Below, one piece after another: positions 49,496 through 55,092 of a stretch of DNA of 55,092 bases. Position 1 is the first letter of the stretch; every line of letters starts with the position of its first letter. Both the position numbers and the translations under genes were made by a program. The notes under the pieces are model-generated. The model was not told the DNA's origin, did no database searches, and worked only from the letters and a program-made list of their open reading frames with translations. This stretch comes from a virus, in the IMG/VR virus record IMGVR_UViG_3300018432_000304, positions 1-55,092 of that record; one strand, 5' to 3'.

Positions 49496-49743
49496 CGGGC
49501 CCACCCGTCGTTCCTGGCGGCCGACTGCTGTGCGCCGTCCCACACCCAGACCTCAGGAGAGTCGATGAAGGCGGCGCACAGGTAGCCGTAGTCGCTCATG
49601 GGCGCGAGCTGCTCCACAGGAACCTCCTGCGCCCCGGCTCGGTGCGAGTCAACGGCGGCCCTGACCTCGTCCATGTCGGCGCCGTGGTCGAAGGTGGTGT
49701 CTCCGCCGCTCCGTGCGGCGACGGCCTCGTCGTACTGGGTCAT
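49492..49743 (-). CDS. Small protein ending GWAR
   Basis: 83 residues from ATG 49743 (GGAAG upstream): TQYDEAVAARSGGDTTFDHGADMDEVRAAVDSHRAGAQEVPVEQLAPMSDYGYLCAAFIDSPEVWVWDGAQQSAARNDGWAR. The part SPEVWVWDGA matches TVWDGA of the 48951 gene, so they may be distant paralogues. First gene downstream of the non-coding 49744-49899 region. Confidence 0.6.
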   Translation of the reverse strand: MTQYDEAVAARSGGDTTFDHGADMDEVRAAVDSHRAGAQEVPVEQLAPMSDYGYLCAAFIDSPEVWVWDGAQQSAARNDGWAR

Positions 49744-49903
49744 TTGATCTTCCTTCGCTGCTGTTCACACCATCGGATCGGAGGATGCTTACGGTGTGGA
49801 CTGCTTGATTCGGGCTTGTGGTGATCTTGTGTGAGTGGTGATCGTGCTGAGATGTGGATCTAGATAGGACTGAATGGACTAGCTGAACTCGGAAATGGAC
49901 TAG
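49744..49903. promoter_or_regulatory. Repeat-rich AT-leaning gap, candidate oriT or promoter
   Basis: About 155 non-coding bases, more AT-rich than the surroundings. GTGGTGATC occurs at 49818-49826 and 49835-49843, AATGGACTAG at 49873-49882 and 49894-49903 (21 bases apart), and the palindrome ATCTAGAT at 49858-49865. It lies between the coupling-protein/DUF4913 genes and the genes leading to the relaxase, a usual place for an oriT or an internal operon promoter. Confidence 0.4.
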
Positions 49904-50550
49904 TGCACAGGGGGGTGGAGCTTCGCGTCGTCGTACGCCTGCGCATCCGCGATCTGCTCAGCTGACGGCTCCGGCGGAAGACCCTGCGACGTCCACGCAG
50001 CCGCGACAGCGCGCATGTGCCCTGCCAGCGGCGCAGCCACCGGAGAACAAGCCGCCGCGCCACCAGGCCGGTGCTTGCCCAGGTCACACGAGCCCAACGC
50101 CTTCTGGATGCGCTCCACGACACGAGGCCGCTGCTGGTCGTGCCACATACCGGCGTGCGCCCCCCACACGCGGGCCGCGTAGGCGTCGGCGTGCGCGGTC
50201 CGCAGCCACCACAGCTCCTCGATCACCCAGGGATGCCACGCCCAGCACGGCGGGAGCTGCACCCCCGGGTAGCGCAGGTAGACGGCGTCCAACCACTGCA
50301 CGAGGTCTTCGAGGAGCGCCTCGGCCTTGTCGGGGTCGGACAGCAGCAGCCACGACGCGGCCGGGCGGGTGTCGTCGATCCCCCGGAGGCGGTCGATCAC
50401 CCGCCCCAACGTTTCCCCGAGATCCCCGACGGCCTGGTCGAGTTCGCCCACCCGCTCCACCGTGGGCTCCCACTCGCCCACCCGGTGGGTGAGGCGGTCG
50501 ATCTCCCGGGCGAGCGCACCAACGTCGGGTGTCGGGTCAGTGGGCGACAT
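49900..50550 (-). CDS. DUF4913-like transfer-region protein
   Basis: 216 residues. N-terminal coiled coil (ALAREIDRLTHRVGEWEPTVERVGELDQAVGDLGETL), then LEDLVQWLDAVYLRYPGVQLPPCWAWHPWVIEELWWLRTAHADAYA, the DUF4913 signature found in actinobacterial mobile elements next to TraG-like ATPases. Function unknown. Overlaps the coupling protein end by 14 bases. Confidence 0.72.
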   Translation of the reverse strand: MSPTDPTPDVGALAREIDRLTHRVGEWEPTVERVGELDQAVGDLGETLGRVIDRLRGIDDTRPAASWLLLSDPDKAEALLEDLVQWLDAVYLRYPGVQLPPCWAWHPWVIEELWWLRTAHADAYAARVWGAHAGMWHDQQRPRVVERIQKALGSCDLGKHRPGGAAACSPVAAPLAGHMRAVAAAWTSQGLPPEPSAEQIADAQAYDDAKLHPPVH

Positions 50551-52300
50551 CGGTCAGCTCCCGTGGGTGGGCGAGCACCGGGTGGGTGGGCGCGGTGGGT
50601 GTGGGTGCCGGGTGGGCGACCACGTGGGTGGGCGACAGAGCGGGCGCCCAGGGGGTGAACCCGCGGCGCTTCCACACCGGGTGCACCCACCCGACGGCGG
50701 GTGGCATGTCGGAGAACACGACCACCCGGAACGGTGGGAGGCTCGCGATCTGGGCGGGCGCCAGGACGGGTGTCTTCCGCACCGAGGTGGAGGTGACCTT
50801 GCCGTCGCCGCCGCGGGTCTTCACGACCTCGTCACGGTCACCGGCGAGGGAGGCCCACGCGTTGAGGTCGTCGGGGTCCTTCGTGCCGCCGTAGAGCATG
50901 ACCGAGCCCGCGTTGTTGAGGATCTTGGAGGCCCCGGTGCGTCCCCAGCGATCCACCAGGTCCGCTCGGGACTGGAACGCGCAGATCAGCTGAATCCCGG
51001 AGCCGCCGGAGTCACCGGACCAGTCGGGCAGCGGCACCGGCGACACCCGCGCGGCCTCGTCGAGCGCAAGCATGAGGGGCGGGTCAAGCCGCCCAGCCGG
51101 CTGCAGCGCCGCCAACCGGCGGGCCTCCCGCGCCACATACCCGGTGAACGCAGCCAGCAGCGGCGCTGTGTGCGCCTCATGCCGCCCCAGCAGGTACACC
51201 GTGCCGCGGTCGCGCAGCAGCGTGGCCACGTCGAACGGGGCCCCACCCTCGGTGGCGGCGACCGCGTCCGGGGAGGTCAGCCACCCCAACGCCGGCGTGA
51301 TGGCGTTCGTGATCGACGACTGCGTTTTGTCGGTCAGCGCAACGAACTGGTTAACGTCCTCGAGGAACGCCGTCGGGTCCGGTGACCGCTTCAGCAGGGC
51401 GTTGAGCTCCGCCGAGGCGGCCGCCGGGTTCGCCACCCACCGCTGCACATCGCGCATGCTCCGACGACCGGACGGGTCGAGAGCGGCGGCGTGCAGGAAC
51501 GACGCGAAGTGCCGGCGGGCCTGACCATCCCAGAACTCCCGCTCGTCCCCTTCGGCCTCGGGGATCATGTCGGCGGCCCGGGCGGTGGCAGTGGTGGGGT
51601 CCTGGCAGCCGGTGAGCGGGTTGAACGTGACGGTCGACTCCAGCTCACCGAGCCCACCCGGGTTGAACACCCACACCTCACGCCCGCCGGTCTCCCGGGC
51701 GGTGCGGGTGAGCCCGATGATTTCGGTGCGGGTGGAGGTGGTGAGGACCGCGCCGGGTGCGTCGGAGATGGCCCCGGCGAGCCACGCCGTCTTCCCCTTC
51801 CTTGGCCCGCCGATGGCGAGCACGACGTCTTCGCACGACGCCCACAGCCACATCCCACCGGAGCGGCACAGCTTCACACCGAGCTCGGTGGTGGGTGTCC
51901 GCCACCTCGCCCACCAGCCGACGTCGCGGAGGTGTGGGCGGACAGCGGCGGCCTTGCGGTGCATCGCCCACCAGGACCCGTGCCAGGCGACCTGCCACAG
52001 GGTGGCTACCCCGGAACGTCGGCGGGCGCGTTCCCCGGCGCGGGTGACGGTGCGGGCGTTCCCGGAGCGGAGCCATGCCACCCACCCGGTGACGACCCCG
52101 CCGCCCACGAGGAGGGCGGCCAGGAACGCGGTCGTGCCGTGGGCGAGGTACACCCACACGGCGAGACCCATCCCGAGCCCGGCGAGGGCGGTGACGATGA
52201 GCCTGCGGTCGACCTGGCGGGAAAGCGAACGAACTACAGCGGTGACGGCGACGGTGGCGACGACCCCGCCGGCGGCGAGCAGCAGCAGGGTGGGGTTCAT
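50537..52300 (-). CDS. Type IV coupling protein (TraG/TraD-like ATPase)
   Basis: 587 residues. N-terminal membrane helices (residues 2-22, 35-53, 57-76), Walker A AIGGPRKGKTAWL (Lys170, Thr171), TTSTRTEIIGLTR, VFNPGG, and Walker B LMLALDEAARVSP (409-421), with IQLICAFQSRADLVDRWG later. This is the VirD4-type motor that brings the relaxase-DNA complex to a membrane channel. The C-terminus is Pro/His-rich. ATG 52300 overlaps the upstream gene. Confidence 0.88.
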   Translation of the reverse strand: MNPTLLLLAAGGVVATVAVTAVVRSLSRQVDRRLIVTALAGLGMGLAVWVYLAHGTTAFLAALLVGGGVVTGWVAWLRSGNARTVTRAGERARRRSGVATLWQVAWHGSWWAMHRKAAAVRPHLRDVGWWARWRTPTTELGVKLCRSGGMWLWASCEDVVLAIGGPRKGKTAWLAGAISDAPGAVLTTSTRTEIIGLTRTARETGGREVWVFNPGGLGELESTVTFNPLTGCQDPTTATARAADMIPEAEGDEREFWDGQARRHFASFLHAAALDPSGRRSMRDVQRWVANPAAASAELNALLKRSPDPTAFLEDVNQFVALTDKTQSSITNAITPALGWLTSPDAVAATEGGAPFDVATLLRDRGTVYLLGRHEAHTAPLLAAFTGYVAREARRLAALQPAGRLDPPLMLALDEAARVSPVPLPDWSGDSGGSGIQLICAFQSRADLVDRWGRTGASKILNNAGSVMLYGGTKDPDDLNAWASLAGDRDEVVKTRGGDGKVTSTSVRKTPVLAPAQIASLPPFRVVVFSDMPPAVGWVHPVWKRRGFTPWAPALSPTHVVAHPAPTPTAPTHPVLAHPRELTDVAH

Positions 52301-52557
52301 GACGTCACTACCCGGAGGCTGACGAGCAGGATCGCAACCAAGCCGATAGCCATCACGACGGGCCACACTGCGAAGCCACTGAGAACGGCGGCCACGAGGC
52401 CGCCGGCAGCAGCTGCCACGTCGAGGGCGAGCGTTATGCGGCTCATCGGCCGGTGCCTGGTGAGCCGGCGCCGGTCGACGAGGTTCCCTGCTACGAGACA
52501 GACGCCCGCGGCGATTAGGGCGATGGCCGCGGGATCGGCTACGACAGAGAGGTTCAT
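52297..52557 (-). CDS. Membrane protein of the transfer operon
   Basis: 86 residues from ATG 52557: hydrophobic helices NLSVVADPAAIALIAAGVCLVAGNLV, ITLALDVAAAAGGLVAAVLSGFAVW and VVMAIGLVAILLVSL. Start overlaps the DUF2637 gene's stop. Could be a spread (Spd)-type protein; inference. Confidence 0.6.
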   Translation of the reverse strand: MNLSVVADPAAIALIAAGVCLVAGNLVDRRRLTRHRPMSRITLALDVAAAAGGLVAAVLSGFAVWPVVMAIGLVAILLVSLRVVTS

Positions 52558-53228
52558 GACGCGTGTCCGTTCGTGGAGTAGGTGCGGATGAGCTGCTTCG
52601 CCTTGTGCTCGGTGACGCCCAGCTCCCGCTGCAGGCGGACCTTCCCGAGGCCCTGGTGGACGAGCTGGCGGGCCTTGTCGTGGTCGACGTCCTGCGGACG
52701 CGGGTTGGGGGTGGGCCTGCGTGGCGGCTCGGCAACAGGCACGAGCGCGACGGTGGGTGCGCTGCGCCACTGCACGGACATGCCGTTGTCCTCGAGCGCC
52801 GGCAGCTCCTCGCCGGGCTCCTCCTCGACTACCGGTGCTGGCACGTCGGCGCGACCGACGAGGACGAGCAGGTGGACCGTGCCGCCGACCACTGCCGGTG
52901 CAATGGCGCCGACGATGACGGCGGCCCACCACGGCGGTGTCACCTCGAGGGCGTGCCAGCCGGTGGCGGCGGCGTTCGCGGCCACAGTGAGGGCGAGCAG
53001 CGCCCAGGTGAGCCACCGCGCGAACCGGCGTGCGTCCTCACGGCCCCCCGGGGACAGCCACACCGCGCACGACACGGCCGCGCCGGCATCTACCGCGAGA
53101 GGGAGGAGCGGCGCCAAGCTCTCGTTGATCCGGACAGCGACTGCGAGGCTCCGCAGCGCGTCGAACGACAACACGGCAGCGGCGCCGAGGACGACCGCGA
53201 GACCGAGCATGGACAGCCAGCGGCTCAT
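52554..53228 (-). CDS. DUF2637-like membrane protein with HTH tail
   Basis: 224 residues. Four hydrophobic helices (about 6-22, 38-58, 71-90, 100-125) with SFDALRSLAV...LLPLAVDAGAAVS, the layout of actinobacterial plasmid DUF2637/Spd proteins. A C-terminal helix-turn-helix is at 184-217 (ARQLVHQGLGKVRLQRELGVTEHKAKQLIRTY). Probably a membrane component of transfer or spread, with a DNA-binding tail. ATG 53228 is preferred over much longer open frames. Confidence 0.68.
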   Translation of the reverse strand: MSRWLSMLGLAVVLGAAAVLSFDALRSLAVAVRINESLAPLLPLAVDAGAAVSCAVWLSPGGREDARRFARWLTWALLALTVAANAAATGWHALEVTPPWWAAVIVGAIAPAVVGGTVHLLVLVGRADVPAPVVEEEPGEELPALEDNGMSVQWRSAPTVALVPVAEPPRRPTPNPRPQDVDHDKARQLVHQGLGKVRLQRELGVTEHKAKQLIRTYSTNGHAS

Positions 53229-53482
53229 CGGTCGATCACCCGCGAGTACAGGAGCGCCCCGCCGGCGACGGCGAGCAGGACGACGAGCCCGATGACGGCG
53301 ATGTGGAACCGGCCGTCGGTGTCGAGGTAGACGCGGATGACCGCGCCGGAGGCAATGGCTGCGAGCACGGTGAGCGGTACGAGCCACACCCCGGACTCGG
53401 CGGACCGGCAGCCCGCGGGGGGGAGGGGCACCGCGAGGGGCTGCGTGGCCTGCTCGGCTGGGGCCTTGGTGGGGGCGCTCAC
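53225..53482 (-). CDS. Two-span membrane protein
   Basis: 85 residues from GTG 53482. Disordered N-terminus (SAPTKAPAEQATQPLAVPLPP), then VWLVPLTVLAAIASGAVIRVYL and HIAVIGLVVLLAVAGGALLY. Overlaps neighbours on both sides, so part of the same operon. Function unknown. Confidence 0.6.
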   Translation of the reverse strand: MSAPTKAPAEQATQPLAVPLPPAGCRSAESGVWLVPLTVLAAIASGAVIRVYLDTDGRFHIAVIGLVVLLAVAGGALLYSRVIDR

Positions 53483-53790
53483 CGTGCCCGCCCCTCGTCG
53501 CCATGCTGGTCCAGCAAGCTCGACCAGTCGACCGTGTCGGATCGACGCACGGCCTCGTCTGCTGCGAGGAGCTCGGCTTGGGTGCTCCTGCGGACTTCCG
53601 CCCAGTACGCCGCGTGCGTTCGGTCGAAGTCCTGTGTCGGGCTCTGTGGGTTGTCGGGGTCGAGTTCCCGCTCGCCGGCGTCCCGCTCGGCCAGATGCAG
53701 GTTGAGCAGCCGCATGACCTGGTCATGGCGGACGGGCGGGACGGCTTCGTTGCCGCGGCCGACCCGCAGGATGCCGCGGAGGCCCTTCAT
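53479..53790 (-). CDS. Small acidic hypothetical protein
   Basis: 103 residues from ATG 53790: KGLRGILRVGRGNEAVPPVRHDQVMRLLNLHLAERDAGERELDPDNPQSPTQDFDRTHAAYWAEVRRSTQAELLAADEAVRR. Helical, no family recognised. Overlaps genes on both sides. Confidence 0.55.
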   Translation of the reverse strand: MKGLRGILRVGRGNEAVPPVRHDQVMRLLNLHLAERDAGERELDPDNPQSPTQDFDRTHAAYWAEVRRSTQAELLAADEAVRRSDTVDWSSLLDQHGDEGRAR

Positions 53791-53999
53791 CGGGTCCGCC
53801 CCTCGGCGTCGCTGTCGTGGGCTGCGAGCCAGGTGGTGAGGCCGTCGCGGATCGCTTCTGCCTCGTCGACACGCCAGTCCACCCACTGGTTGCCGTCGGG
53901 GTGTCCCAGCGTGAGGCGGACGCGGTCACCCGAGGCGCTGAGGGTGGTGGTGCCGTGGTCGGTGGTGTCGGTGCTGGGTGGGCTGACAGGATGCTGCAC
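53787..53999 (-). CDS. First gene of the transfer operon
   Basis: 70 residues from GTG 53999 with AGGAGGGG upstream: QHPVSPPSTDTTDHGTTTLSASGDRVRLTLGHPDGNQWVDWRVDEAEAIRDGLTTWLAAHDS. Small beta-alpha protein. It starts about 100 bases after the predicted minus-strand transcription start near 54099. Confidence 0.6.
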   Translation of the reverse strand: MQHPVSPPSTDTTDHGTTTLSASGDRVRLTLGHPDGNQWVDWRVDEAEAIRDGLTTWLAAHDSDAEGRTR

Positions 54000-54092
54000 A
54001 GCCCCTCCTTCCTGCTGGTTCAGGGGGTGGGGTAGGCCCGGCTGGGAGGTGCGAACTCCTGGTCGGGCCGTCTTCGTGTGGACGCCTAGCCC

Positions 54093-54144
54093 TGTCCACA
54101 TCTGGACAGTAGCGCGGATCCTCAGTACTGTCCAGATGTGGACA
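54093..54144. promoter_or_regulatory. Symmetric divergent promoter/operator
   Basis: TGTCCACATCTGGACAGTA (54093-54111) and its exact reverse complement (54126-54144) flank a 14-base spacer. Each arm contains TGTCCA-N4-TGGACA, an operator half pair. On the plus strand TGGACA (54103-54108), 17 bases, TACTGT (54126-54131) forms a promoter; by symmetry the minus strand has the same. One regulator could thus control both directions equally. Confidence 0.75.
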
Positions 54145-54168
54145 ACCACATGGATAACCTGATCAACC

Positions 54169-54420
54169 ATGACGAGCCGCGAGGAGCGCAACGCGTTGAA
54201 GAACTTGAGCCGGCTCCTCGCCAGCGACCTTGCGACGATCGACCAGGAGGAGCTCCTGGCAGGCGTCCGCGACGCCGAGGTGGCCTTCGACAGGTCGCCG
54301 GAGTGGAGCGGTCAGCTCCTGGCGGAACTGAAGCGGAGAGGCTGGTCGTGGCCACGTCTCGCTGCGATGACCGGGATGAAGAAGACGACCGTCATTCGTC
54401 GAGCGCAGCCGTACCGATAG
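54169..54420 (+). CDS. Small HTH protein, candidate regulator
   Basis: 83 residues from ATG 54169. N-terminal helices (REERNALKNLSRLLASDLATIDQEELLAGVRDAE), then a C-terminal helix-turn-helix (LLAELKRRGWSWPRLAAMTGMKKTTVIRRA). It lies just right of the symmetric operator, so it is the best local candidate to bind it. No strong ribosome site precedes it. The downstream GIY-YIG frame overlaps its end. Confidence 0.65.
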   Translation: MTSREERNALKNLSRLLASDLATIDQEELLAGVRDAEVAFDRSPEWSGQLLAELKRRGWSWPRLAAMTGMKKTTVIRRAQPYR

Positions 54421-54851
54421 ACCGCCCGCACACGTACATCCGACCGCTTGCGCCGGACAGAGGCGTCGTCTACCGCCACCACGACGCGGCCGGTGTCCTG
54501 CTCTACGTCGGCTCAACGACGGTCTTGGCGATGCGCCGCCGTCAGCTCTGTCACGGGAGTTCCGCCCGCTGGTGGCGGTTCGTGGTGCGAGTCGAGCACG
54601 AGGAGCACGAGAATCGGCGCGCTGCTCTGGACGCCGAGCGAGCGGAGATCCACGCCGCGACGCCGATCTTCAACCGCAACCGGCCAGGGGGAATCGAGGA
54701 GCACGAGGCGCGGGAATTCGCGTACCTCGCGGCACACTCATGCGTCCCGGACTGGTGGGGGCCGAAGCTGCGTTCGCTCCGGAAGCTCGATCCCGTGACT
54801 CGACGAGCGCACGTGGACGTGCTGCTGTCTGGGATCGGCGTACCTGTTTGA
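54348..54851 (+). CDS. GIY-YIG nuclease-domain protein
   Basis: 167 residues from GTG 54348, which has GGAGAG at 54335-54340. The domain shows RGVVYRHHDAAGVLLYVGST (the GIY and YIG strands), Arg63, Glu100 in ERAEIHAATPIFN and Asn109, so the catalytic set seems complete. The C-terminus is helical. A longer reading from GTG 54138 is open but would overlap the whole HTH gene. Next to the attachment region; it might be a homing or accessory nuclease. Confidence 0.7.
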   Translation: MATSRCDDRDEEDDRHSSSAAVPIDRPHTYIRPLAPDRGVVYRHHDAAGVLLYVGSTTVLAMRRRQLCHGSSARWWRFVVRVEHEEHENRRAALDAERAEIHAATPIFNRNRPGGIEEHEAREFAYLAAHSCVPDWWGPKLRSLRKLDPVTRRAHVDVLLSGIGVPV

Positions 54852-54888
54852 ACCGCTGGCAAGCGCCCGAGCCGAAGAGTGATCCACA

Positions 54889-54907
54889 TACTCCACGGGT
54901 ACTCCAC
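54889..54907 (+). repeat. Paired TACTCCAC repeats near the attachment site
   Basis: TACTCCAC occurs at 54889-54896 and 54900-54907, 11 bases apart (one helical turn), with a weaker ATCCACA just upstream. Such short spaced repeats close to a tRNA end resemble integrase arm-binding sites. The rest of 54852-55050 shows no gene. Confidence 0.4.
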
Positions 54908-55056
54908 AGATTCGGGATCGCAGCGCCACTCGCGGGCGCTCACTCGGGCTCGTTCCGGCCGAGCTCTGAGTAGGCGGCCCTGCAGGTCAGCCCGCTAATC
55001 AGCGCGTCCCGACGCGCACCCACGCTCACTACGGCTCATCGCCCGCCGAGCACTCG

Positions 55057-55090
55057 CAGGGTTACTGGTTCGAGTCCAGTCGGAGGAGCA
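55057..55090 (+). other. 3' part of tRNA-Asn, attachment-site core
   Basis: The end of the window reads as the 3' third of an actinobacterial tRNA-Asn: variable loop, T-arm ACTGG-TTCGAGT-CCAGT (55064-55080), acceptor strand CGGAGGA (55081-55087), discriminator G. No matching 5' acceptor (TCCTCCG), D-arm or anticodon arm lies upstream, so this is not a full tRNA. It is what remains at an att site when an element uses the tRNA 3' end for integration. Confidence 0.75.
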
Positions 55091-55092
55091 TA

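Noticed and set aside
55016-55092. Complete tRNA-Asn gene at the right end
   Set aside because: Only the 3' third matches. No 5' acceptor strand, D-arm or anticodon loop with GTT can be formed upstream.

Overview
The window is high-GC actinobacterial DNA (many GTG/TTG starts, strong GGAGG-type ribosome sites, chains of stop/start overlaps). The families present (DUF6221, DUF4913, DUF2637, MobF relaxase, class F sortase) suggest Pseudonocardiales or a near relative; this is inference, as no host housekeeping gene is included. Two modules lie side by side. Positions 1-41.7 kb are a nearly complete siphovirus-type phage structural and lysis region, mostly on the plus strand. Positions 44.2-54.0 kb are a minus-strand DNA-transfer operon of plasmid or ICE type. 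The right edge (54.9-55.09 kb) looks like an attachment site: paired short repeats, then the 3' part of a tRNA-Asn gene ending at the window boundary.

Layout. 1-5.6 kb: tightly overlapping small phage genes (Holliday-junction-resolvase-like nuclease, small membrane proteins, an HTH protein, HNH endonuclease). 5.6-6.2 kb: a 600-base non-coding stretch with inverted repeats before the terminase, a candidate cos/pac region. 6.2-16.7 kb: terminase small and large subunits, head-surface proteins, portal, MuF-like protein, scaffold, P22-type coat protein, four connector/completion proteins, tail tube, and tail assembly chaperones with a -1 frameshift. 16.7-20.4 kb: tape measure with six in-register 44-residue repeats. 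20.4-34.8 kb: tail tip and host-recognition region rich in carbohydrate-active domains: a PL7-like protein, a PL6 + PL7 + GH16 triple protein, a baseplate protein ending in an S74-type chaperone, a LamG-like lectin, fibre proteins and a second GH16 enzyme. 34.9-38.4 kb: membrane and secreted proteins including a collagen-like protein, an excalibur-domain secreted protein and a class F sortase. 38.5-41.7 kb: a small divergent regulatory pair, an M15 peptidase endolysin, an antisense HNH endonuclease, and holin-like proteins. 41.7-43.7 kb: minus-strand accessory genes with duplication scars.

Transfer module. A divergent, perfectly symmetric promoter/operator (54093-54144) faces left into an operon of small proteins, membrane proteins, a DUF2637 protein, an FtsK/VirD4-like coupling ATPase (50537-52300), a DUF4913 protein, a run of four small genes, and a 1400-residue MobF relaxase-helicase (44553-48755). 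It faces right into an HTH protein and a GIY-YIG protein next to the attachment site. No VirB4-like channel ATPase is visible, so the module looks mobilisable rather than fully conjugative. With no second tRNA-Asn end seen between the modules, the simplest reading is one composite element carrying both virion genes and transfer genes. Two elements stacked at one site remain possible. No integrase or replication gene is in the window, and the left edge cuts a gene.
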